Assembly (NCBI RefSeq): GCF_032854445.1
Contig: NC_088300.1
Location: 48,911,682 to 48,975,681 of the forward strand
Reading direction: 5' to 3'
Length of the DNA stretch: 64,000 bases
Source of the DNA: Liolophura sinensis
Taxonomy: Eukaryota; Mollusca; Polyplacophora; Chitonida; Chitonidae
In this document: piece by piece, positions 13,743-27,345 of the stretch
Layout: each line of letters begins with the position of its first letter
Position numbering within the stretch: the stretch's first letter is position 1
Made by a program: the position numbers and the translations under genes
The notes under the pieces: generated by a model
The model's input: only the letters and a program-made list of their open reading frames with translations
Database searches by the model: none
What the model was told of the DNA's origin: nothing

Positions 13743-16700
13743 GTAGGCGTATGCATGCAAGCCATCTTGATAAAGTAAAATGTTCTACATACTGGCTTGT
13801 ATCATGCGGAAAACAGACTTCTGAAACTGGGAAATTGTTGGAATTGTGTTATGATTAGTCAATAAATGCGATGTAAACTTTCAACTCTGTATTGCTTCAA
13901 AATTGATTTCTGGCTGTGCGCTTAGAAAATAGGACAACTTGAATCACGGTATATGTTGATCGCCATCTTGAATCGCCCACGACCATCTTCTGGCATGTAG
14001 ATGGACATTATGCTACTCAATTAAAAAGTTTACATCGCCTTTAGTTATGTATGGTTATAGAAAGTCTTTCCATGTTCAGTATATATATTCTTTATTGTAT
14101 GTGTAAAGTTGATGAAATTTAATAAAAATACTTTCAATGAAAAAGTAATATTAACATGCGGGCTAAGAACGTTCTCCTAGTCATAAAGTTGTCAAAGGCA
14201 CATCGGACCTCCATATCTACATGTAGTGTGATTTCCTACTCCTTTACCCGAAACGAAATATAGGGAGCATTGTTTACTTGAAAATGGCAAGTGCTTGTTG
14301 TTTTGACATGTTACGCCATGTTTTTATACACGCATGTAACTACCTCGGCTATGAATGTATATTGAGGTTGTGTAGTAATGTGCAAGTATGGCAGATGTCA
14401 TTTACTGTTACACCATATAGCATCACTCCAAAAATTCTTTATTAAAAAAGTTTGGTTAATCTATAAGTTAACAAGAAAATTTTTTTTAAATGCCATTACA
14501 AGCCGAGGATGCGTGCATGTTTACCATATGTGAATACATATGTATAAAATGAATAAACACAATTTCCAGTACATGTCAGTGATTTAACAAATTTAGTTCA
14601 CCATCCCGAGCATATATATTTCTTATTTATGTAATTTGATTTCACGAAATGATCCTCTACACGTATGTAAGGGCAGTGTTAAACGACTTTTACCAAGTAA
14701 CAAATGCAAGGTAGAGCAGATACGTAATGAACGCATGCTTGTCGTCACAAACAGACTCGAGATCTTAAAATATTGTCTTAAACTTTACAGTCGTGTTTAA
14801 TGGTGTTTCTGACTTTGCGTTGTTTTCATTGGTCGATTTATGCATGATGAAATATGCATGAAAGCGCCGTTTGCATTTGAATCAGGCGTGCATCACCGTG
14901 AACATGTTACAAATTCTGTGATCTCATATGCAGCAACACGCAGCATTCTGTTTGACTGGCGCGCGTTGGCAGGGAAACGCCCTTTCGAGAGACGCATCAT
15001 GCACATGAACCGTATCTCGCAACATGTATGTACACTGTACAAACACGTCATTCGGGTTAGTGCCTGCTCCAGTATCATGGATACATATATCATATTAACA
15101 ATTTCCCCCGAAGAGAGAAAAAAAGGAAACAAACGAATGTCTGTACAAATTAAGTTGGCGAGAGGAGGGTTTTAAAAACTTGACGATGCATGTGATCAGC
15201 GAATGAGCATCCATTCGAAGGCAGTATGTAGCACTATATGTACATGTATTTGACTCTGGCACCCTTAGGCTAATTCATCTGCATATCTACCTGATCACAA
15301 TACACAAAAATTAGGGGACCCAGATTATTGGCTGCGCTCCAGTTACGTCAAGCTTAAGAAAAGATTGAAAAAATGAGCAACGACAAATATAGCATCCAGT
15401 GCGCTGTGTATGACTTCAGAAGAAAGGCAATTTATACATTAAGCAGAAACTTCTAGAACGACCCGAAGGCAAGTTGAACAAAAAAAAGACCTGTTTCTAG
15501 TTCAACATAACCTATATATATACGCACACAATGTAAACCACATATCGGATATCCCAACATGCTGGTTAGATGACGTTACCAGGTCAGCCAAACCTCTTCA
15601 CGTTAGTTTCCGCGAGCCTAAGGTGGTTTAATTGTAAACACAACAAGGAAGGGAACCAGCACATAATCGAGGAAATCTAGCTATGTGTGAAAATGTGGTT
15701 ACATTCAATTTTCTTTGATGTTAAGTTAATTTTTTATAGGTATCGGTTTTTGGATCTGACGTAAAGCATGCATGCTAAAATGCATGGCTTTAGACATGGG
15801 TCAGTCGTTATCATGCATTGTGGATTGCATTTAAACAATAATCGCATATTTTAAAAATTATTTTAAAGCAATATATGTGTACATTAAATTTCAAATACAT
15901 GTACACAGGAAGTATTTTTTCTTACATTTTTATTGTAGTAATATTTTTTGGGGTGTGAGGAGGGGGGATATAAAATGGATGTGTTCAAATGCTGATTGTA
16001 TTTCCCGTTCCTTAAACATTAACGGGTACTGGCGTGCCAATTCGATGCATGGGATGTGTTTTTATTAACTTGACTAATGTGAAACAGCACAACTTACAAG
16101 GGAGTCAATTTCCTATGCAGTTTTGTACAAAAATAAATTATATCGATTTTAAATATAAACTAAGCATGTTTTGCTGGGGTACAGAATGTAAGACCTACGT
16201 GTATATTTTCTAATTTGTGAGAAGTTCAGTTATTATCTGAGTGGGGGCTAAAAAGCGAAAAATGATGGCTAAGAATTTAATTTTAAATATAATAAACTGT
16301 ATGCCCAGGTCGCATTGTTGTCGCACAATATAACCATCTAGGGAACTGTAACCATCTGCAGAATAATTTTGTGGCGTAAACTGTTTGTGGTTTGATGGGC
16401 TTATGGCTTAATGTTTACACAAACATGTACAACCATGGGTTTAGTTTATAGCGCGTATTGATATTCATTCTAGATCTACCTTAATAAAAGGAGGTCAGTA
16501 AGGTATCTGGTGAAAATTATGCCTGCTAAAATAAGCCGTGTGAGCTAAATACGTAACATGTTAGCCTGAACATGGATTCGTCGCACAATTGCTCGACCCC
16601 CTTTTTTCCGTGAGGTCGTCAGATTCTACTACGATACTAGCACTCACGCACTACTACAACCAGAAGTCCGCCACTTCCGCCGCTGGTTAACCACGTGCGT

Positions 16701-16859
16701 ATGTAGTAATTTATCATAGTCGTCATTTCCCGTGAACGATCGTGATCTACGAGAATCTCCAAATATAAACCCGTCAGCCTTCGTCATGTTCGTTTCGGGT
16801 GAGCTCGGTTCTCGCCGTGTAGGTGAAGCCAATATTATGAATGAAATTTCTATCTCGGA
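12425..16859. other. Distal upstream region of Egr
   Basis: AT-rich with one (TA)n tract. Overlapping frames on both strands at 14840-15175 show no domain. The last 300 bp, with CACGTG at about 16693 and CCAAT at 16828, may belong to the Egr promoter. Confidence 0.45.
13680..13741. repeat. (TA)n microsatellite
   Basis: About 31 uninterrupted TA units. Confidence 0.97.
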
Positions 16860-16887
16860 GTGACCCGAAGCTGTGTCGGAAGTATTT

Positions 16888-16897
16888 CCTTATTTGG
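16888..16897 (+). promoter_or_regulatory. CArG box 1 (SRF site) with adjacent Ets core
   Basis: CCTTATTTGG fits CC(A/T)6GG exactly. GGAAGT lies at 16878-16883, four bases upstream, a spacing like the SRF/TCF composite element of FOS and EGR1. Confidence 0.75.
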
Positions 16898-16960
16898 TAA
16901 TGTCGGTGGTGCCTTAGTCTGTGACGTAGACAGCTTCACAATTGTGGAATCTAGCTTAGC

Positions 16961-16968
16961 TGACGTCA
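16961..16968 (+). promoter_or_regulatory. Full palindromic CRE 1
   Basis: TGACGTCA, the consensus CREB/ATF site, between CArG boxes 1 and 2. Confidence 0.75.
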
Positions 16969-16981
16969 AAATTCCCACGAT

Positions 16982-16991
16982 CCATATATGG
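16982..16991 (+). promoter_or_regulatory. CArG box 2 (SRF site)
   Basis: CCATATATGG, a self-complementary perfect CArG box, 14 bp after a full CRE at 16961. Confidence 0.8.
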
Positions 16992-17279
16992 AGGTGCTCA
17001 ACCACAACGGTCAGAGGTCAACCACCGGGAGACCAGCATGAATAATTAATGAGCTTCCACCGCTGGCTGTACTATGGCATGTGCACGCATTAAAAAGAAC
17101 CATTTCTGAACAAAATTTACATCTATCGACAGCTCAGAACACGAGAAAGATGTATATGTTAAAAATATGTCTGTAGTTGTGCTTAGTTTGGCAGGGTTTG
17201 CCTTTTTCTGTTGTCAACGGCTATGACTCCATTGCTGTGTGAAAAAGCTGTGTGATCATTTATGTAGCCTACGTCACAT

Positions 17280-17287
17280 TGACGTCA
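17280..17287 (+). promoter_or_regulatory. Full palindromic CRE 2 with a half-site beside it
   Basis: TGACGTCA, with TACGTCA at 17270-17276 just before it, giving a tandem CRE. Confidence 0.75.
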
Positions 17288-17351
17288 GTCTTGATTGTTC
17301 GCCAATTGAATGAAGCAGTAATACTATTGGCTGTTTAAGAATTAGGTCTCT

Positions 17352-17361
17352 CCATATATGG
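17352..17361 (+). promoter_or_regulatory. CArG box 3, proximal (SRF site)
   Basis: A second identical CCATATATGG, about 40 bp before the TATA box. Confidence 0.8.
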
Positions 17362-17399
17362 GACAACATACGTCAAACCGTTCATTGATGCGCCCTTGG

Positions 17400-17407
17400 T
17401 ATATAAG
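17400..17407 (+). promoter_or_regulatory. Egr TATA box
   Basis: TATATAAG followed about 30 bp later by an initiator-like TCAGTC, and 163 bp before the first ATG. It is the best core promoter candidate for the long Egr isoform. Confidence 0.75.
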
Positions 17408-17569
17408 GCAGAGGTTCATTGATAAATCGAGATCAGTCTGAGCGAATGTTGGAGAGAACCTGTTGTAGTTTGTTTCTTGATTTTAGTCTGGACTAGCTTG
17501 TGAGCTACCTCCAGCACGTGATCTTGTCTTACTTGTCGTCTGATCGGTGTGACTTGTCAAACTTCCGTT

Positions 17570-20258
<2,689 letters not shown>

Positions 20259-21432
20259 ACTTACACATCCATCTATTATTATTCATTCTATATACTGACT
20301 TTCTGTCAAACATTTCCTGTCTTACCGCTGTGCACTACAGCTGTAGTTGTGATAAAATCACCCATTTACAAGAAACTTACCAGTGTACCTACGTGCTGAT
20401 TCGTTCATTGATCCGCAGTCATTAAAATTGGTGTCGCCGTGCGTGAAGTACTGCTGTATAACTAATCTGTCTCGAAGAGTCTGCATGGTGTGAGGTGAAA
20501 GCGTTTAGCGATGCGCTGTACAAACGTTCGCTTTTGTATTATTCATGTAGTGTTTATATACTGCACATTGTTACAGCCTAAATTCGCTATTATCACAAAT
20601 GGCTTTAGATATCGTGCATGGTTTCATAAAAGAAAAGCAAAGAAAATTTTATATATCTCGGTGACGTACATTTTTAAAAGATGTCTTTTTATTTTATTTT
20701 ATTTAATTCTACGTATATTTTTTTCATAAGTCGATTGATTCGATGGCCATAACAAAGTGTTGTCAACCCCGCAGTTTTGAGTGTTTGAAGTACGATGCAT
20801 AATTGTTTTGTATTATGTATAGATGTGTACATAAATGTCCTGAGTTTTTTTTCTTGTGACTCCATTGTAAATGTGACAGTATATGTGACCGGTGCACATT
20901 GGTTATTGTCCTTTTGACGTATTTTCACTCACTCAAGCTGCCTTATCAGTTGTCATACTTCATATTTCATTGACATAAAATTGTCTCGTGCCATGCACGT
21001 GTTTATTAGTGTATCCCAGAGCGCTCTGCAACTTGGGTTTACAGTTAGAATTCGTCATATTGACGTCGTTCAAGTTCATTTTGTTGTCCCGCCTGTGTTC
21101 GTGCTAGTATCAGTCGCGTTACTTGTTACCTGGGCAGAAAATATCACCTTTTATTTTTCTACACAGTACTTTATGAAATTTCTATACGTTAATGTTGACG
21201 CTGTTGTATTGAAGGTAAACGATATACGCGAGTTCCTGTTATTGTGTATGTTAAGAGCATATATATTTGTGAAGCCCGTAGGCCTGGTTGTCTGTACTTT
21301 ATGGGCGATTCTGTTGTTCAGTTTATATATAATATCCAGCACAAATTTTTGCCATTATTTTGTTTACATGTGTACCATGTTCAGATGCTATCCAGTTGTT
21401 CTCCCATAGTACAAGCCCTATCTATCTATCCA

Positions 21433-21493
<61 letters not shown>

Positions 21494-21680
21494 CTCTGTT
21501 GAATGTTATTTTGTTCTGTTGGTTTTCCTTATGTCGACTGTATTCGTTTCTTGCTGGTTGAGAAGCCGGGAATACTGAGCGCCGTCAGGCTGTTATCAAC
21601 TGATATATGACACAAAAGATTAAAAAATTGACACTGTTGAATTTCATTCTTGGACTTTGTTGTTTATTGTTTTGTCATTA
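20259..21680 (+). other. Egr 3' UTR and downstream flank
   Basis: T-rich sequence with scattered ATTTA pentamers (for example near 20363 and 20702), typical of unstable immediate-early mRNAs. There is no canonical AATAAA; ATTAAA variants occur near 20422 and 21618, so the 3' end is uncertain. The long hydrophobic frame at 20993-21409 is probably a by-product of T-rich sequence. A (TA)n tract lies at 21434-21491. Confidence 0.5.
21434..21491. repeat. (TA)n microsatellite downstream of Egr
   Basis: About 28 TA units preceded by a short CTAT/CATC run. Confidence 0.97.
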
Positions 21681-22050
21681 ATTGTTTCCAGAAAATATAT
21701 CAATCACACATGGGTCTCCTTCCTATTGGGTGAAGAACAATCATCACATCAATTCATACGTTTTGAATCCGTGTGATTGGATTATTTCCGTGGCCGATGT
21801 CAATAGCCAAGTATTTTTCACTTACATCCGGTGGGTGCCTGGGGTTTGGGGTGGAAGAAACTTGAGTCAACTGATACGTGGGAATCTCCATCCCCTGATA
21901 CCTAAGAATCCCCATCCCCTGATACCGGAGAATCCCCTTAACTTACAGCATCAACGGAACTACATGCCAAAGATGAAATTTTGAGATGGATGTGACTTCA
22001 GTAGGCAGGAGCCTATTGGCTCGATACAATGAGACTTTACATATACTGGA

Positions 22051-22132
22051 ATTTATTTATTTATTTATTTATTTATTTATTTGATTAGTGTTTTATACGC
22101 CTTACTCAAGAATATTTCACTTATACGACGGA
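22051..22132 (-). mobile_element. SINE type A, 3' end only
   Basis: (TTTA)n, then GATTAGTGTTTTATACGCC and CAAGAATATTTCACTTATAC: only the tail of the element on the minus strand. Confidence 0.8.
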
Positions 22133-22227
22133 GTGTTGGAATTGAGTATATATATCTGCGTTAATACTGGTCGTACGGAGTTCGAGTATCTGGCTACTGG
22201 GAATGAGTATTTGGCGATTGGTATATT

Positions 22228-22438
22228 TATTTCTTTATTTATTTATTTGATTGGTCTTTTACGCCGTACTCAAGAATAGTTCACTTATACGTCGGCGGTC
22301 AGCATTATGGTGGGTGGAAACCGGTCAGAGCCCGGGGAAAACCCACGACCATCCGCAGGTTGCTGAGGGACCTTCCCACTTACGGCCGGAGAGGAAGCCA
22401 GCATGACCTGGACTTGAACTCACAGCGACCGCATTTGT
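22228..22438 (-). mobile_element. SINE type A with perfect 14-bp target-site duplication
   Basis: Flanked by GCGATTGGTATATT at 22214-22227 and 22439-22452. Tail, body (ATTATGGTGGGTGGAAACC, TTCCCACTTACGGCCGGAG) and B-box region are present. It ends inside the tRNA head, so it is slightly 5'-truncated. Confidence 0.9.
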
Positions 22439-22679
22439 GCGATTGGTATATTAAGTAAATGGCTACCGATATCGAGTAAACGGCTGTTGCAATTGGGATT
22501 GACTACCGCTGATGAGATATAGATACCTGGATTGAGAACACGATCACCGAGAGTGAGTATGTCGTCAAATGTATTGGTTATATGACTATGCCTGGAATTA
22601 ATACCGATACGGAGAATCTGTACATATGGCTATGATGGATTTTTATCGTTTCGTAGATTCGATGACTAAGTAGCGAGAG

Positions 22680-22735
22680 CTAGATTCGAACACGCGACGT
22701 CTTACAGACTAATTAGCCATTGATTAGGCCGGCAT
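22680..22735 (-). mobile_element. tRNA-like SINE head (unclassified)
   Basis: On the minus strand GGCCTAATCAATGGCTAATT followed by GTGTTCGAATCTAGC resembles A and B boxes. Confidence 0.45.
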
Positions 22736-23439
22736 GCATAAATTTGAGTTTCAAGAATCTCAAACGTATTTTTACATAAAACATATTGATTCATGATGAT
22801 GTATAGTTGTATATCTTAAACAAACTTCTCAGCATATATATGTATATACATACATTGGTTGGAAAAGACCTCCGTGTTGTTCTACATCTACAAACATATC
22901 AGCAAGCAATATAGACCTTTATGCTGTTGAATCGGGTGCTACGTCACAAATTAAGCTCATCTAGCTGTCTTGTGCTGTACGTTCGCGCAGATATTAATGT
23001 AGCCATGAAATCAGCTTGCGTTACGCTATATTTGTCCGAACAGCTACGTCACGATCTCCTCCAAATTTCTCACCATTGTCCGTAATGGAGGCTCCTTTGG
23101 GACTATAGTGTCCATCTATATTCCCGCGGACGTCAGCATTGCCAAGCAGACCCTGGCCAAGCCGAGTCCGTCTGCGCATTCATAATATTTCAGAAAATCG
23201 ATAATCTGGATAAAAATAGGCAAAAACGTACGCCAGAGGAAAAATCGCCAACCCTGTATCTTCGACCTTCGAGGACCCTTATTATACACAGAACTGAGGT
23301 GAATTGTCAAGGTTTATTTACCCCAAGTGTTTGGTGATTGAGGGGTTCCTGCATTGACCGGACAAACCAGGGGCACTATATACTGCACTGAGCATACATT
23401 TTGCAGGCTGTGGCCCTATCCACAGAGGTAAAAGTAAAG

Positions 23440-23545
23440 CCATCAGCAGGAGTTCGAATTGCCGTTTACCGAACTGCCCATTGGCAAGGGAAAAGATTTA
23501 CACCTCAGTCGTCTTGAGAACTAACCAACTAATGAGGCCGACTAG
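23440..23545 (-). mobile_element. tRNA-like SINE head (unclassified)
   Basis: On the minus strand GGCCTCATTAGTTGGTTAGT (A-box-like) and CAATTCGAACTCCTGC (B-box-like), separated more widely than in a tRNA. Confidence 0.45.
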
Positions 23546-23892
23546 ATCCGTGATTTCTCAGTTATTGAATTAGTTCCCCATAGAGTACGAAACTGAATGG
23601 ATGCCGCGCGTGTCAACGACCTGGCCGCTCGCCAATATAGTTTCGTCTTTGTCAGACGCTGTGCACTGCTCTCCGAACTGACTAAAATCTGTATCTTTTG
23701 TAATGACATATAGGCAGACGCCTCTGACCGAAAATAGGTTCCTCTGCGAACATATGTCGGCTTTGCCACATCATAAATACGTTAAAATCGAAAATCAAAC
23801 GTTGAGTAAAATTTCACACACGTGTCAAGCTGCACACAATTTGATTTAATGTTTCTGTATTTCGCTGCAATGTATTCCAGATGGCCGATGAG

Positions 23893-23968
23893 TGAGTGAG
23901 TGAGTGAGTGCTTGGGGTTTAACGTCGTACTCAACAATTTTTCAGTCATATGACGACGAAGGAATCAT
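23893..23968 (-). mobile_element. SINE type B, 5'-truncated, with perfect 15-bp target-site duplication
   Basis: CAGATGGCCGATGAG is present at 23878-23892 and 23969-23983. Between them is only the 3' tail: on the minus strand CATATGACTGAAAAATTGTT, GAGTACGACGTTAAACCCC and (CTCA)n. Confidence 0.9.
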
Positions 23969-24112
23969 CAGATGGCCGATGAGAATATGAACATTTTAAC
24001 AGGCGGCCAATTCTACTACCCTGTAAGCCCTGCAGCTATGCAGTCTGTGTAGTCTCGATAACCAATACAGATATACTCGCAAAAAAAAAAACTGTTGAAC
24101 TTCACAGAAATC

Positions 24113-24275
24113 GGTTGTCTGAGTGATTCAAGAAGGTTTTCTGCTCTTGCAACAGAAGATAACTCTCAGATTCTATTAATTCAACACAGTGATTATATTA
24201 GACTAACAAAATAATTTTGTTGAGTATGACATAGTATTATGTTGTATTTACTCACCGCATTCTTAAATCAATGTC
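24113..24275. mobile_element. MITE-like element, copy 2 (diverged)
   Basis: GTCTGAGTGATTCAAGAAGG at the left and TGACATAGTATTATGTTGTA near the right match the element at 6655-6845. The right terminal repeat is eroded. Confidence 0.5.
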
Positions 24276-24805
24276 AGCAGGCTGCGTTAAAATAACCTAT
24301 TTTTTGAATGGCTTCGTTTTTGTACCATTGTGCCCTGTGTTGTGTGTGTGTGTTGGGAGTGGTGGGGGTGGGTGTGGGTGTCTTGACATAGATCCAGTAT
24401 AAGATGTACGCAGAGTTAAAATTGTGTATAACATCAGTTTAGTTTTTGGTAATCGAAGTCGTTACGAAATCCCCAAGTTTTTTTTTAATGGTTTACAGAC
24501 ACGGTGAACGGGCACATGTTAAAATTAATCTGAAATGTATAATATATGTGCTGCCAATATTGCGATATGGTTTGAAGAGGAACAAGCAAAATGTATTACA
24601 TTTCAGCACACCCGTCCGTTCTAAAAAGAAAAATGATCAGATCTTCCCCTCGCACGTTATATCATTAAAATCAAACTGCCGAAAGAAAACACATGTGGAG
24701 GCCACCTAATACAAGTATTTAGGCCGTCATAGTCCGATAGGGCCTGAGATCGTGTTAAATGCCATGTACTACATATAAAGGAGCAATGATCCCTCTTCTT
24801 ATTGA

Positions 24806-25010
24806 GGTCTCCGTAGCCGAGTGTTAGCGGCCACAATACCTCAGGACCCACCCACCAGTGCGGCCGCTGTGAGTTCAAATCCAGGCTGGCTTCCACTGTG
24901 GTTTTACGTGCATGCTGAGGTCTGTTAGCAACCTGACGATGGTCGTGGATTTCTGCCGGACTGTGCCTGTTCCCTTCCACCATAATGTTTTCCACCATGG
25001 TATATTAGGA
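24806..25010 (+). mobile_element. SINE type A, diverged
   Basis: Head GGTCTCCGTAGCCGAGTGTT, B box GAGTTCAAATCCAGG and body GATGGTCGTGGATTTC, CCACCATAATG. The tail is eroded. Confidence 0.8.
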
Positions 25011-26758
25011 ATAAAAATTGAATACGCTGCGTAAAGAACCAATCTGATCGAATCTTCGTCCTGTGGATCGCCACTCTCAGGCTGGTATATCGTCGATAGG
25101 GTGGCGACACGCGAGTTATAGGTATAAGGCAACCATCTGATGATCCTTCATGCAAATGCCTCAGACAAGCCTATGGAAGTCCAGTCTGTAGACATCTACG
25201 TGATTTTATTGTGATAAAGCCGACATGCACTGTCAATAGCGCTTATCAAGACATGTCGCATGTTTGATTACATGTATAGCTCCATATATACATGTAGTGC
25301 ACCCGAGACGCTAACGGCCATGGCAGGATAGGGACATTCTATCTTGTCACGATTTGCTGCATGGACAGTTTTTGTTCCTCGTGATGAAAGCGCTTTTTCA
25401 AAGCCCGTCACACCAAACACATTTCTTTGCGTTAAAAACATCAATTTTTATGACAAAATTACAAAATTGCCTATCTGGTAATTTCATGACTCAGGCCGTA
25501 TAAAATGCAGCCAGTTAAAGCGAAAGCCCTCTGTAAGTAGATGACTGTCTTGACTAATGTTGGATATGTATCCGAATGTTCGAGGAGACTTAACATAAAA
25601 TCAACGATTCACTTCTCACGGGAGTGATTCACAGAGAGGCAACTATTTGGGGAAAGTGAGAGAGTTAGTGAGAGATATAAATACGTAGGCCTATGACTCG
25701 CTTGTTTATTTTGGAAAGAAACCCGATGTACAGTTTTCGGGTACACTCTGCAGTCGGAAATCAGGCTTTCCTGCGTTGAGTGGCTCTGGTGTTGATAATG
25801 AAACGCACTGACACTGTTCCGGTTAATATTAACGTTCTCTAGTGTTCCTGTGACGCAAACTTGGCTTGGCTGTAGAGTCGACTTCCGGTGAGCCGTTCAC
25901 CACTGACGTGTTTGTGTTGCGCGACACCATAGTTACGTCAAGAGCCGTGGTTACTCGTCTCTTGCTTCAGTAGAACCGTGTACACATGCATTCTCTACAT
26001 TCTCGTTACACAGAAACCGAAGCGTACTAACTGATCTCAGGGGAGAAGAAGAAAGAACAGGAAAAGATGAAAGTTGGAGGAGAACTATAAGCCATTGTCC
26101 TTAGATGAATAAAATTTTGTCTGTAAGGATATTACACACATTTTACAAGCTGTCTAAAATATGAAAATGTACAGATGTAAGCATTTTAGCATGATCTAAG
26201 ATAAATTGTATAATTAATAAATGATACAGAAAAGGTCAAAACTGTTGATATACACTGTAAACAAATTTTGAAGCGGTATAGACATTAATATCTTCCAAAA
26301 CTTTACATCTGACCTCAATAATTTTCAAGTTATTGTTATACAAACACCGTGTTTTTTTTTCTAAATATTTAGTCCGTGAGTTCTACATCATGCGCACCCA
26401 TGAATGGAAACATATGTGAAGTATTAATTAAAGAATTTGTTTTTTTTTTGTTTTTTTTTCTTGATGTGGAGGAGAGGCATAAAAAAAAATACATTCAAAT
26501 TCTGTATCGTTAGTTGTAATGTAACGACGTTGATGGATTGGTTTGCTTTTTTTTGTACAGTATTATATTTTGACGTATCAGAATTTATTTTCTATATTTA
26601 TTTATTTGATTGGTGTGTTTCCTTGGTTATACATGTAAATTAAAATCTAACATGAAGTATATTTCAGATGAAAAATCATTAAACATTCTACAGGAAAATA
26701 CATGTAGTTTGATTTTTTTTTTGTTTTTTGATTGTTTTTTTTTAACCGAGTAAAATTT

Positions 26759-26762
<4 letters not shown>

Positions 26763-26817
<55 letters not shown>
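26763..26817 (+). repeat. (AG)n microsatellite
   Basis: About 27 uninterrupted AG units. Confidence 0.97.
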
Positions 26818-26819
<2 letters not shown>

Positions 26820-27027
26820 TTTCAAACAAACGCGAGAGGTGAACGTGATACCATTGATATCAGTGCCGCACAAGGCTGACTGGAACGGAGTATTCTAAAC
26901 TCTTGTCTTAAATCTCTAGGGATGGGGTTCGTGGATTCCTCCTCTCTCACCGACCGCTGGCCTTCTTGACAATAAACAATCGACGATGCTCGTGTGGCCG
27001 TTCGCTGACGACCATTTGTCTTCCAGC

Positions 27028-27246
27028 AGTATGGCGTGCAGATCTGTTCGTCAGTGCTCTGGTTTTTCTCTCTCTCTGCTGTACGTCTTAATTATGTTGT
27101 CTATATGGGCTACGTCTGTGGTTTACCCCAGGCACTCGGGTTTGTCTAGCCCACAAATCTCACCAACATCATATATAGGAGAAGAATTCTTGAGTATCGC
27201 TCTAAGCAGCAATAAATCAGTCACTCAATCAGATCGATATACGTGA
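27028..27246 (+). CDS. Possible secreted-peptide exon (unrecognised)
   Basis: From the ATG near 27031 the frame reads MACRSVRQCSGFSLSLLYVL, continuing into a hydrophobic stretch and VVYPRHSG, which resembles a signal peptide followed by a short hydrophilic tail. The frame may start upstream at 26986. I recognise no neuropeptide or toxin family, no dibasic processing site and no partner exon. A dispersed repeat begins right after the stop. It may well be chance. Confidence 0.15.
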   Translation, partial: SMACRSVRQCSGFSLSLLYVLIMLSIWATSVVYPRHSGLSSPQISPTSYIGEEFLSIALSSNKSVTQSDRYT

Positions 27247-27251
27247 TGTGT

Positions 27252-27345
27252 GGTGTCCACAGCATAGCGTCCCAGTGAGGCAGGATCAAACAAGAAGACG
27301 ACATTTGCAAGCGACGCTTACCCTAAAGCAAACAAACGAACCATA
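27252..27345 (+). repeat. Dispersed repeat, copy 1
   Basis: CATAGCGTCCCAGTGAGGCA resembles CATAGCATCCCAGTGAGACA at 38361; this copy ends in AAAGCAAACAAACGAAC. Family unknown. Confidence 0.4.

Larger units (their letters stand above)
16860..17430 (+). promoter_or_regulatory. Egr: Egr immediate-early promoter
   Basis: The 600 bp before the Egr leader contain three perfect CArG boxes (16888, 16982, 17352), two palindromic CREs TGACGTCA (16961, 17280), an extra TACGTCA at 17270, an Ets core GGAAGT at 16878 just before the first CArG box, and TATATAAG at 17400. Serum-response factor, ternary-complex Ets factors and CREB drive vertebrate EGR1 and FOS through these sites, so stimulus-induced transcription is the natural inference. 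Confidence 0.85.

Noticed and set aside
14840..15175. Overlapping frames on both strands (111 and 79 codons)
   Set aside because: No recognisable motif, signal peptide or splice partner.
20993..21409. 138-codon hydrophobic frame after Egr
   Set aside because: T-rich 3' UTR-like sequence naturally yields Phe/Leu/Val/Ile codons; no family, no splice context.
24806..24890. tRNA gene
   Set aside because: A and B boxes belong to the SINE head; no closed acceptor stem. The same holds for tRNA-like stretches at 3.8, 5.65, 22.7, 23.5, 36.5 and 41.2 kb.
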